Assembly (NCBI GenBank): GCA_016213455.1
Contig: JACRAG010000545.1
Coordinates: forward strand, 1-5,989
DNA length: 5,989 nt
Direction of reading: 5' to 3'
From: Anaerolineae bacterium
Lineage (GTDB): Bacteria > Chloroflexota > Anaerolineae > Anaerolineales > Anaerolineaceae
Of the stretch, positions 1 to 5,721 are shown in pieces (positions within the stretch are counted from its first letter, which is position 1; each line of letters opens with the position of its first letter). A model generated the notes under the pieces. That model was given only the letters and a program-made list of their open reading frames with translations. It was not told the DNA's origin and did no database searches. The translations under genes and the position numbers were made by a program.

Positions 1-68
1 ACCGGGTTACGCCGTGGGGCGGGGCGGGTTGTTTCATCCACTTGAAGCTCGGAGCGATACGACTCCAA
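1..68 (-). CDS. Possible 5' end of a gene of unknown function, cut by the window edge
   Basis: An open frame starts at a TTG codon (66-68) and runs unbroken through 22 codons to the left edge, reading MESYRSELQVDETTRPAPRR and onward. It is supported by a GGAGG sequence 4 nt upstream (73-77) and a well-formed promoter further up (135-163), on the same strand as the operon to its right. The SD-to-start spacing is short, and 22 residues are too few to identify a family. No membrane segment or motif is visible; the start is polar and proline/arginine-rich. An ATG at 35-37 in another frame is also open to the edge but has no ribosome-binding sequence. The call rests on context, not on homology. 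Confidence 0.4.
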   Translation of the reverse strand, partial: MESYRSELQVDETTRPAPRRNP

Positions 69-72
69 ATTA

Positions 73-77
73 CCTCC
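73..77 (-). promoter_or_regulatory. Shine-Dalgarno sequence GGAGG before the left-edge TTG start
   Basis: The minus strand reads GGAGG four bases before TTG at 66-68. It is one of the strongest SD matches in the window, and it is the main reason to propose a gene at the left edge. The 4-nt spacing is shorter than usual. Confidence 0.45.
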
Positions 78-83
78 AAAAAC

Positions 84-114
84 CGGTCAAACCCGCCAAG
101 AGACGAATTGACCG
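84..114 (-). repeat. Inverted repeat CGGTCAA-N17-TTGACCG in a putative 5' leader
   Basis: The arms at 84-90 and 108-114 are perfect 7-bp reverse complements separated by 17 nt. On the minus strand the second arm is followed by GTTTTTGGAGG, so a transcript would form a hairpin, then a short U run, then the ribosome-binding sequence. Three readings are possible: a weak intrinsic terminator or attenuator between the promoter at 135-163 and the left-edge gene, an operator for a dimeric repressor just downstream of the promoter, or chance. The large loop and the short U run make a strong terminator unlikely. Confidence 0.4.
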
Positions 115-134
115 AAAAAACGATAGATATTGGA

Positions 135-163
135 ATTATAAAGCGGCTTGAAGGGGAGGGCAA
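135..163 (-). promoter_or_regulatory. Sigma-70-type promoter, TTGCCC-17 nt-TATAAT
   Basis: On the minus strand a perfect -10 hexamer TATAAT (135-140) lies exactly 17 nt downstream of TTGCCC (158-163), which matches the -35 consensus at four of six positions. Transcription would start near 128, leaving a leader of about 60 nt that contains the inverted repeat at 84-114 and the GGAGG at 73-77. This suggests that the gene leaving the left edge has its own promoter and is not only read through from the operon. The rest of 1-224 holds nothing else I can support; the short GC stem near 171-186 has no U tract. Confidence 0.6.
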
Positions 164-224
164 GACGAAGGCCCATTTTAGCGGGCAAATGTAAGGATTT
201 CCTAATCTAATTGGATCAAAAACG

Positions 225-1502
225 TCACCAGCTTTCCGCGGTGCCTTCACCTGGACGGGGATAGAGACGCGGATGCAGGTTGGATTGCGGCAGGAGCAGG
301 TGGTCGCTATCTTCGTAGTAGATATCGCGATCAATGACGCGCCGTTCCTTGTTGGCAAACAAGATCACATCGCTCTCGATCGTGCGGGCGGGGTAGATGA
401 TCAACCCGGAACCGATGCGGCAGTTGTGCCCAACGCAGCCCCCCAGCACAGGCCGGTTGGAGGTGCGCAGCGCGCCGCTGCCGTCGCGGGCTTTAATGGG
501 TGAGGAGAGCAGGTTGAAATCGGTCCAGGTGTTGCCGGCGCCGATGAAGGTATTGCGTCCAATCACGCACATTTGCAGGCAGGTGTTTTGGGCAATGAGG
601 CAGTTGTCCATCACACTGGTCATGAACAGCGAGGCGCGGAAGGGCAGGAAGGTGCCGTCGCCAACCACCGAAAGCATCAACTGGCAGCCCTGCGAGATGT
701 TCACGTTGTCGCCGATGATACAGTTTTCGATGACGGCATTGGCGCCGATGGTGACATTGTCGCCAATCGTGGTGGGACCGTGGATGATCGCGTCCGGGTC
801 GATGACGCAGTTGCGCCCGATTTGCACCACTTTGGAGCACTGCAGCAGCTGGCGCCCTTCATAGATCGCGGCTGCCAGCACCTGAATCTTGAAAATCGGA
901 TCGCGGTCCAGGCGCTCCTCAAAGCGCGCGCCGCGCCCAAACAGGCCAAAGATGCCGTCGGCGACAAAGATGTGCACCCACGAGTCGATTGCCAGCAGGG
1001 AACGCAGCGGCACCTGGTAGGTCAGGTCGCCCTGGGTGACCGCCATGTACTGCGGGATATGATAATAGCCAATTTCGCGGGATTGCAGGTCAATCACCAG
1101 CGGTTCAGCGCCGGGTTCGGGGCCGTTGGGGTAATACCACAGGTCCACGAGGTAGATGTCGCCGGCGGGGGTGTATGAAATGGACAGGGGCAGGATGTGC
1201 TCGCGAAATGCGCCATCTTTGATGGAAAGGGCTGCCCGCACCGGGCGGTTGAGCTTGCGCGCCTGGCTTAGAAACGCCTGCATGTACCCTTCGTCAAAAA
1301 AGAGGTTGTCGCGGTATACGATGCATGGTTCATGCACCGGGGGCAGCGGTGCGCCCTGGGGCAGTTCAATTTCGCGTGTGGTATAGGGGGCGAGCACATC
1401 GCGCTGGATCAGCCATAGGGGTTTATTCAACACGCGCAAATCGCGCGCCGGTTCGTTGAAGGGCACAATGGCTCGCCTGGATTGAAGGATGATCTTCAGC
1501 AT
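225..1502 (-). CDS. Protein with left-handed beta-helix (hexapeptide repeats) and nucleotidyltransferase-like N-terminus
   Basis: The product has 425 residues from ATG 1502. Residues 225-330 carry hexapeptide repeats such as IGDNVTIGANAVIENCIIGDNV, the signature of a left-handed beta-helix, and a shorter set recurs near 355-385 (VGHNCRIGSGLII). This fold is used by acyltransferases and by the C-terminal domain of GlmU-type enzymes. The first ~110 residues resemble a sugar-nucleotidyltransferase in outline: RDLRVLNKPLWLI sits where the ...RPKPL segment lies, and YRDNLFFDEGYMQAFL where the ...GDxxxxxD segment lies. The Gly-rich GxGTR loop is missing, so NTP transfer is doubtful. It is the last gene of the operon, 22 nt after the V4R gene. 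A longer GTG-started version to 1616 would overlap that gene by 92 nt and adds a low-complexity extension; I prefer ATG 1502, though its SD (GGGG, 9 nt away) is weak. Substrate unknown. Confidence 0.8.
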   Translation of the reverse strand: MLKIILQSRRAIVPFNEPARDLRVLNKPLWLIQRDVLAPYTTREIELPQGAPLPPVHEPCIVYRDNLFFDEGYMQAFLSQARKLNRPVRAALSIKDGAFREHILPLSISYTPAGDIYLVDLWYYPNGPEPGAEPLVIDLQSREIGYYHIPQYMAVTQGDLTYQVPLRSLLAIDSWVHIFVADGIFGLFGRGARFEERLDRDPIFKIQVLAAAIYEGRQLLQCSKVVQIGRNCVIDPDAIIHGPTTIGDNVTIGANAVIENCIIGDNVNISQGCQLMLSVVGDGTFLPFRASLFMTSVMDNCLIAQNTCLQMCVIGRNTFIGAGNTWTDFNLLSSPIKARDGSGALRTSNRPVLGGCVGHNCRIGSGLIIYPARTIESDVILFANKERRVIDRDIYYEDSDHLLLPQSNLHPRLYPRPGEGTAESW

Positions 1503-1524
1503 GTGCGGTTGCCCCAAGCGCGGG

Positions 1525-2109
1525 TCATTCCAGCGCTTTCTTTTCGATGCGGAAGGTGCAGGTTGGCGCTCCGGCGTAAGTGCAGCGGGTCTCGGTGATG
1601 CGGTAGTACTTTCCACCGGACACCCATCCCATAAATTCCTGCAGGATGCCGACCACCATGAAACACATCGGCGCGCTGGCGTGCAAATCCTGATCGCCGG
1701 CGCAGCTGTCCACGCGCCAGATCCAGGCCTGTTCTTCTTCTGAGATTTCCACGTTCAGGCCGGTGGATAGGGTGAAGATGCCTGCCATAATCTGCAGCCC
1801 GGCCCGCACACGTTTGGGCGCGGGCAGCAGGCGGTAATCCATGCCGGTGATGCCGGCTTGCTCCCCCCAGCGGTTGAGACCGTGTTTGAAGACCGCCCGC
1901 CCGGCACGCAGCGCCACGCCCTGACCACTCTGCGCGCCGTATTGCTCGATGAAGACGGCATTAACGCGATTCAGGGGCAGACCGGCCTGGGCGCAGGAAG
2001 ATTTCCCGGCGCGTTTCAATAACGCTACGGCTTCCTGTGCGCCAACAATTTCTTTAACCCCCTCCAGAAGCACTTTGTGCATGTCATTCAAGGTGTATGC
2101 TGGGTCCAA
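1525..2109 (-). CDS. V4R (4-vinyl reductase-like) small-molecule-binding domain protein
   Basis: The 194-residue protein matches the V4R architecture. An N-terminal alpha/beta part has the GxxxxxxGxG-like stretch near 58-64. The C-terminus has the family hallmark of an acidic residue and cysteine, then Gly, Cys and Phe (ETRC at 173-176, G180, C184, F186). C136 and C149 are further conserved-looking cysteines in the second half. V4R domains occur in the bacteriochlorophyll protein BchJ and as ligand-binding sensor domains in signalling proteins; no photosynthesis gene is visible here, so a sensor role is more likely. Length fits a stand-alone V4R protein, with no signal peptide or membrane segment. 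The start is TTG 2109, 7 nt after the hydrolase stop, chosen because AAGGA lies upstream; ATG 2082 (residue 10) has no SD. Confidence 0.78.
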   Translation of the reverse strand: MDPAYTLNDMHKVLLEGVKEIVGAQEAVALLKRAGKSSCAQAGLPLNRVNAVFIEQYGAQSGQGVALRAGRAVFKHGLNRWGEQAGITGMDYRLLPAPKRVRAGLQIMAGIFTLSTGLNVEISEEEQAWIWRVDSCAGDQDLHASAPMCFMVVGILQEFMGWVSGGKYYRITETRCTYAGAPTCTFRIEKKALE

Positions 2110-2116
2110 TGGGCCG

Positions 2117-2914
2117 TTAATCCTTTGAGAGTGGGGTGTCTAAAAAGTCTTTCAATTTTGCCATACAATCCTGGGGTTCGTCCATCATGATGAAGTGCCC
2201 TGCCGTGGGATAAACTTCGATGCGCGCGTGAGGTACGCCCTGCTGCAGAGGCTGCCACTGGCGGGGATGGACGATGTTGTCGCGTTTGCCGTACATGCCC
2301 ATCACCGGTACCTGGATGGTGTTCAACCGGGGGCGCAGATCTGTGCGGTGCAGCGAGGCGATGGAGACCAGGAAAGATTCGAGATTGGTGCGGGATAAGT
2401 CGCGATCCATCATATCGGGGAAACGCGGGTCGCGGCAGATGAAAGGCGATGCGACCCGCATGGCAGCGCGGAAAACCGGGAAGAAGGAGAACAGGCTCCA
2501 GGCGATGGGACGCATGCCAGCCAGCTTGAGCGGCAGCGCCAGCGACGAGCCGGCAATGGGCGAACCGATCACAGTCACTTTCTGGACTTTTTCGGGATGC
2601 TGGATGGCCATGGAAAGGCTGACCGTGCCGCCCATCGAGTGACCGATCAACGGGGCGTTGACGATGCCGAGCTGGTCCATGAACTGGTTGACCAGGCTGA
2701 TGAAATCCTGCACATAATAGGTGTTGCGCTTGGTACCCGATTCGCCGAAGCCCCAGAAGTCGAGCGCATAGGTGCGGTAGTAACGCCCCAGGAAGGTCAT
2801 GGTCTCCTGCCACAGCCCCCAGGATCCAAGCCAGCCATGCAGTAAGATGACCGGCTTTCCGCGGCCGAATACTTCGTAGTGCAGGATCCCTTGGTCGGTG
2901 GTGATGGAAGACAA
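2117..2914 (-). CDS. Alpha/beta hydrolase-fold protein
   Basis: The 265-residue cytoplasmic protein has the full catalytic layout of the alpha/beta hydrolase family. The oxyanion-hole HG motif is in VILLHGWLG (H26-G27). The DxxGxGxS segment is at 52-59 (DFWGFGES). The nucleophile elbow GHSMGG has Ser93, the acid is Asp212 in YGKRDNIV, and the base is His240 in AGHFIMMDEP. A helical lid is likely between about 122 and 190. All residues for activity are present, so it is probably an active esterase, lipase or C-C hydrolase, but the family does not give the substrate. The start is TTG 2914 with GGGAG upstream; the next in-frame ATG (residue 39) would remove the HG motif. It sits 22 nt after the GTPase gene and 7 nt before the V4R gene, so it is co-transcribed and might act on the ligand sensed by V4R (inference). 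Confidence 0.9.
   Translation of the reverse strand: MSSITTDQGILHYEVFGRGKPVILLHGWLGSWGLWQETMTFLGRYYRTYALDFWGFGESGTKRNTYYVQDFISLVNQFMDQLGIVNAPLIGHSMGGTVSLSMAIQHPEKVQKVTVIGSPIAGSSLALPLKLAGMRPIAWSLFSFFPVFRAAMRVASPFICRDPRFPDMMDRDLSRTNLESFLVSIASLHRTDLRPRLNTIQVPVMGMYGKRDNIVHPRQWQPLQQGVPHARIEVYPTAGHFIMMDEPQDCMAKLKDFLDTPLSKD
2121..2125 (-). promoter_or_regulatory. Ribosome-binding sequence AAGGA deciding the TTG start of the V4R gene
   Basis: The minus strand reads AAGGA inside the last codons of the hydrolase gene, 11 nt before TTG 2109. The spacing is long. Nothing comparable precedes the alternative ATG at 2082, so the TTG is preferred. The overlap with the hydrolase stop suggests translational coupling. 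Confidence 0.45.
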
Positions 2915-2945
2915 CCTGAACTCCCAGGGAAGCCGATCAGGCTTC
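2915..2945 (-). promoter_or_regulatory. Two small stem-loops at the GTPase-hydrolase junction, one presenting the hydrolase SD
   Basis: The minus-strand mRNA can form GAAGCC-TGATC-GGCTTC (2945-2929), a 6-bp stem with its 5-nt loop spanning the GTPase stop codon. It can then form CCTG-GGAGTT-CAGG (2928-2915), a 4-bp stem whose loop holds the GGAG ribosome-binding sequence directly before the TTG start. No U tract follows, so this is not a terminator. It could tune translation or processing between the two genes. The stems are short and chance is possible. Confidence 0.35.
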
Positions 2946-3476
2946 GCCGGTTTCCATTTCAGCCAGGATGGAGTAAAGCAGCTCGAGCAGCACGCCTTTC
3001 ACGGTTTCACGTTTGCGCGCCACGCAGGGCAGCAGTTTAACCTTGGGGTCCAGGCGCAGCGCCAGGCGCATGTCGTCTAAATCCCACGCGTCCGGCATAT
3101 CCTGTTTGTTGGCAGCGACGACGTAAGGCGTGGGGGCGTAGGCTCGGAAGGTCTGCAAGATGCTGCGCGCTTCCCGGAAGGTTTCGGGACGGGTGCTGTC
3201 CACCATGACGATGAACCCCAACATGCCTTCAGAAAGGATCTCCCACATGAAATCGAAGCGTTTCTGGCCGGGCGTGCCAAACAGGTAAAGCACCAGGTCG
3301 TCATCCACGGTGATGCGGCCAAAATCCATGGCCACCGTGGTGGTTTCTTTGACTTTTTCTGCTTCCGCGGTGATCTTGCGTTCGGTGGCAACGACGTCAA
3401 TCTCGCTGACAGATTGGATGAAAGCTGTCTTTCCGGCGTTGAACGGGCCAGTCACCACCATTTTTACCGTTTGCAT
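2937..3476 (-). CDS. Ras-like small GTPase of the MglA/COG2229 type
   Basis: The 179-residue single-domain protein shows the G motifs in order. The P-loop GPFNAGKT is at 10-17, followed by a threonine-rich switch I (TTT, 45-47) and VAMDFG (48-53). The G3 segment is FGTPGQKRF (66-74), and NKQD (123-126) gives guanine specificity. The G5 region is probably near C151-A153 instead of SAK. The G3 motif reads GTPGQ, not the DxxGQ of eukaryotic Ras; this form is common in bacterial COG2229 GTPases, to my knowledge. Such proteins are molecular switches in polarity and signalling, usually regulated by a Roadblock/MglB partner, and none is seen in this window. ATG 3476 is preceded by GAGG about 10 nt upstream. 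The gene starts 27 nt after the DUF4388 gene, a pairing that suggests the two proteins work together. No membrane segment is present. Confidence 0.88.
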   Translation of the reverse strand: MQTVKMVVTGPFNAGKTAFIQSVSEIDVVATERKITAEAEKVKETTTVAMDFGRITVDDDLVLYLFGTPGQKRFDFMWEILSEGMLGFIVMVDSTRPETFREARSILQTFRAYAPTPYVVAANKQDMPDAWDLDDMRLALRLDPKVKLLPCVARKRETVKGVLLELLYSILAEMETGEA

Positions 3477-3503
3477 GAGACTATATACCTCGCAGCGAAT
3501 GGA

Positions 3504-4328
3504 TTAGAGAGAACGAATGCGGCTGATCAGGCGGTTCAACATGGACTTCTGTTCGCCCTTGTCGTTGGTGGGGAACTGGCGCGGCTGCTGTCCTTGCGGT
3601 CGTGGGGCTGCGCCTTCCGGCCTGACGATCTCAACCAGGCCGGCCTGAATCAGGCCGTAAACCACCCGGCGAATCTCCAGGTCGTTCATTTTGGTCGCGC
3701 GTGAAATCTGGCGGATACTGTTCTTGGGATTGACATAGGAGACAACCCGCCATTCTTCCACGCTCAAGTTGATGTTGCGGATGTTGGTGCCGGGCCGTTC
3801 GCTGAATTTCAGCGCCATGTCGAGGCTGGGGATTTCTTCCTGAAGCTGTTCCCACTCGCGCAGTTGGCGCGAGCCTTCAATGATCAGGTTCTCCAGGTCC
3901 ACCCGCACGGTAATTTTGCCGTCCACGGGCAGGCTGTCCGCCTCGAATCGGAAAAAGCCCTCCACCCAGGTGAAGAGGCGCCGGATGATGCCGACGAAAT
4001 AGGTTTGCAGGCTGGTCAGAATGGCATCCTGGCTCAGGTAGCCTGCGTTGATTAACAACAGGCCGATTTCCTTGTCGCTCATCTGGGCTGTGCGTTCTTT
4101 GAGGAGTTTGTATTGCGATTGGGAAATTTTGCGTGTCTGGAGGAGGATGTAAGCCAGGCTGCCATCCTCGGCGCCAATCTGTGCATAGGCCAGTTTGCCT
4201 TGCCTGAACGTGATGCGCGCAGTCTCGCCGGGACCTTCTATGACGAGCTGCCCGGTCTTCTGCGCCAGATTAATCAGGTTGAGCAGTTGGGTGATGGAAA
4301 AATCCCGCAGGTTGCCTTTTAATGCCAT
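3504..4328 (-). CDS. DUF4388 (PATAN) domain protein with C-terminal winged-helix-like region
   Basis: This 274-residue protein is the first gene of the operon. Residues 1-125 match DUF4388/PATAN: the opening MALKGNLRDFSITQLLNLI, then TGQLVIEG (25-32) and ITFRQGKLAYAQIG (39-52), and a helical stretch ending in GIIRRLFTWVEGFFRFE (113-129). The domain is named after cyanobacterial PatA and occurs in signalling proteins of phyla with gliding or developmental behaviour. Residues 188-236 look like a winged helix (LSVEEWRVVSYV, SIRQISRATKMNDLEIRRVV, GLIQAGLVEIV), which may bind DNA or protein. A Pro/Gln-rich linker (239-260) leads to a basic amphipathic tail (263-274). ATG 4328 has GGAG 5 nt upstream and a promoter at 4366-4374. 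Neighbouring GTPase genes are typical for this domain, so it may be its effector or localiser (inference). Confidence 0.88.
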   Translation of the reverse strand: MALKGNLRDFSITQLLNLINLAQKTGQLVIEGPGETARITFRQGKLAYAQIGAEDGSLAYILLQTRKISQSQYKLLKERTAQMSDKEIGLLLINAGYLSQDAILTSLQTYFVGIIRRLFTWVEGFFRFEADSLPVDGKITVRVDLENLIIEGSRQLREWEQLQEEIPSLDMALKFSERPGTNIRNINLSVEEWRVVSYVNPKNSIRQISRATKMNDLEIRRVVYGLIQAGLVEIVRPEGAAPRPQGQQPRQFPTNDKGEQKSMLNRLISRIRSL

Positions 4329-4365
4329 GACGGCTCCGAAGATGAAAGGAAGGGACTACCAAAAG

Positions 4366-4374
4366 ATTATATCA
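4366..4374 (-). promoter_or_regulatory. Extended -10 promoter (TGATATAAT) of the five-gene operon
   Basis: The minus strand carries TGATATAAT: a perfect TATAAT (4366-4371) preceded by TGn. No good -35 exists; the best at 18-nt spacing is TGGATG, with three of six matches, which is tolerable for an extended -10 promoter. Start of transcription near 4359 would give a leader of about 30 nt that contains the GGAG before ATG 4328. It would drive the DUF4388, GTPase, hydrolase, V4R and beta-helix genes. Confidence 0.65.
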
Positions 4375-4429
4375 GGAAATGAAAACAGGCATCCATTACG
4401 GGAGCCTTACAAATCTGCGCTTTTTTATC

Positions 4430-4438
4430 TGGTACAAT
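4430..4438 (+). promoter_or_regulatory. Extended -10 promoter (TGGTACAAT) of the C39-like gene, probably leaderless
   Basis: The plus strand carries TGGTACAAT, an extended -10 with five of six core matches. No convincing -35 is found at 16-18 nt; TTACAA at 4407-4412 is 20 nt away. Only seven bases separate the -10 from ATG 4446, so transcription should start at or within a base or two of the start codon. No SD sequence precedes that ATG. Confidence 0.6.
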
Positions 4439-4445
4439 ACCGCCT

Positions 4446-5711
4446 ATGTTCAAGAAATCCTACCTATTAGCTGGACGGATCGCGCTGGTTGCTTTGGCGC
4501 TGGCTGTTCTGGCGTTTCTTGTGTACCAGATTCCGGCTGTCAACTCCCGGTTGGGTTGGCGGTTGGATTTTGCCATGGCTTATGTGCGCGGTGTGATCAA
4601 CCCCGTGCAGGCCCTGCCCACCCCGCGTGTGGTGCAGGCAGCCGTTGAAGCGACACAGACCCCCACCTCCGAAATAACCGCCACCCCGGCGCTCATTACC
4701 CCAACCCCGGCGCCGCCGACACTGACGCCGACCATCACCCTCACGCCCACAGCCATCCCTGGCAATGTGCAGCTCCCCGCGCCAGCCTGGGAAAAGCAGG
4801 ATATCAATAACTGTGGACCAGCCACATTGTCCATGTATTTGCGTTTTTATGGCTGGGAGGGCGACCAGAAGGCGATTGCCGGGCTGGTGAAACCGGTCAA
4901 CGAAGACCGCAATGTCAACGTGGAAGAGCTGCTCTATTACACTCGCACCAAGGTGGGCTGGTTGAATTTTGAGTACCGGGTGGGCGGCAACACCGACCTG
5001 CTGCGCAAGTTCATCGCCGCGGGAATTCCGGTGATGATTGAAGAAACCTTTATGATGGCAGAAAGCTACTGGCCCAACGATGACCGCTGGGCCGGGCACT
5101 ATTTGCTGGTCACCGGTTACGATGATTCGCGTGAGTTGTTCACCACGCAAGATTCCTTCGTCAGCGCGGACCTGAGGGTCTCCTACCGCGATCTGGACAC
5201 CAACTGGCGTTCGTTCAACCGCGTGTATATCCTGGTTTACCGCCCCGATCAGGAGGAGACGGTCAAAGCCATCCTGGGCGAGGATTGGGACAAGGATGTG
5301 AACCGTCAGAATGCGCTGGAGGCGGCCCAGGCCGAGACGGAGAAAGACCCGTCGAATGGTTTTGCCTGGTTCAACCTGGGATCCAATTTGGTATACTTTG
5401 ACCGGTACGATGAGGCATCTAAAGCATACGATCAGGCGCGCAAAGTGGGTCTTCCGCAGCGCATGTTGCGCTACCAGTTCGGCCCCTTCCTGGCCTATTT
5501 CCACTCCCTGCGCACGGATGAACTGCTTGCGTTGACCGAGTATGCGTTGAAAATTACGCCGAACTCGGAAGAAGCCTTGTTGTGGCGTGGCTGGGGCCTG
5601 TTCCGGTCGGGGGACCGTGAAGGGGCGGTAGCGTTGTTCCAGAAAGCGCTGGCGGAAAATCCGACCTACCAGGATGCCGTGTATGCGCTGGATTATGTGA
5701 ACTCGAATTAA
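4446..5711 (+). CDS. Membrane-anchored C39-like (papain-fold) peptidase domain with C-terminal TPR repeats
   Basis: The product has 421 residues. MFKKS precedes one hydrophobic segment (about 7-29) that acts as a signal anchor or signal peptide, with no lipobox or clear cleavage motif. A Thr/Pro-rich linker (70-106) follows, typical of surface proteins. The C39-like domain spans about 112-265 and shows the NCGPA motif (Cys123), GHY (His218) and QD (Asp236), a plausible Cys-His-Asp triad. It is not fused to an ABC transporter, so it is the Peptidase_C39_2 type, not a bacteriocin exporter. From 285 onward come TPR-like helices (clear at 303-336 and about 370-412), ending in DAVYALDYVNSN. It likely acts outside the membrane, cleaving or binding peptides, with the TPRs holding a partner. 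The start is fixed by the N-terminal anchor. The YbjN-like gene follows after 10 nt. Substrate unknown. Confidence 0.87.
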   Translation: MFKKSYLLAGRIALVALALAVLAFLVYQIPAVNSRLGWRLDFAMAYVRGVINPVQALPTPRVVQAAVEATQTPTSEITATPALITPTPAPPTLTPTITLTPTAIPGNVQLPAPAWEKQDINNCGPATLSMYLRFYGWEGDQKAIAGLVKPVNEDRNVNVEELLYYTRTKVGWLNFEYRVGGNTDLLRKFIAAGIPVMIEETFMMAESYWPNDDRWAGHYLLVTGYDDSRELFTTQDSFVSADLRVSYRDLDTNWRSFNRVYILVYRPDQEETVKAILGEDWDKDVNRQNALEAAQAETEKDPSNGFAWFNLGSNLVYFDRYDEASKAYDQARKVGLPQRMLRYQFGPFLAYFHSLRTDELLALTEYALKITPNSEEALLWRGWGLFRSGDREGAVALFQKALAENPTYQDAVYALDYVNSN

Positions 5712-5721
5712 CGGGGGTCGC

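Noticed and set aside
108..136. Plus-strand promoter TTGACC-17-TGGAAT
   Set aside because: The -10 lacks the key second-position A, and it points into the 3' end of an opposite-strand gene with no plus-strand frame to serve. TTGACC is better explained as part of the inverted repeat.
171..186. GCCC-N8-GGGC stem after the beta-helix gene as a terminator
   Set aside because: Only a 4-bp stem with an 8-nt loop and no U tract on the minus-strand transcript.
397..1178. Plus-strand open frames opposite the beta-helix gene
   Set aside because: They have no recognisable domain and no promoter; the opposite strand shows hexapeptide repeats in register over the same stretch.
1503..1616. N-terminal extension of the beta-helix protein from a GTG at 1616
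   Set aside because: It overlaps the V4R gene by 92 nt and encodes a low-complexity Pro/Ala/Lys stretch unlike the rest; ATG 1502 lies just after the V4R stop.
2088..2813. 241-residue minus-strand frame inside the hydrolase gene
   Set aside because: Rich in His/Arg/Pro with no motif; it overlaps the hydrolase almost entirely, and that frame holds the full catalytic triad.
4670..4765. Repetitive CCNAC-type sequence that could look like a tandem repeat
   Set aside because: It encodes the Thr/Pro linker of the C39-like protein and has no fixed DNA repeat unit.
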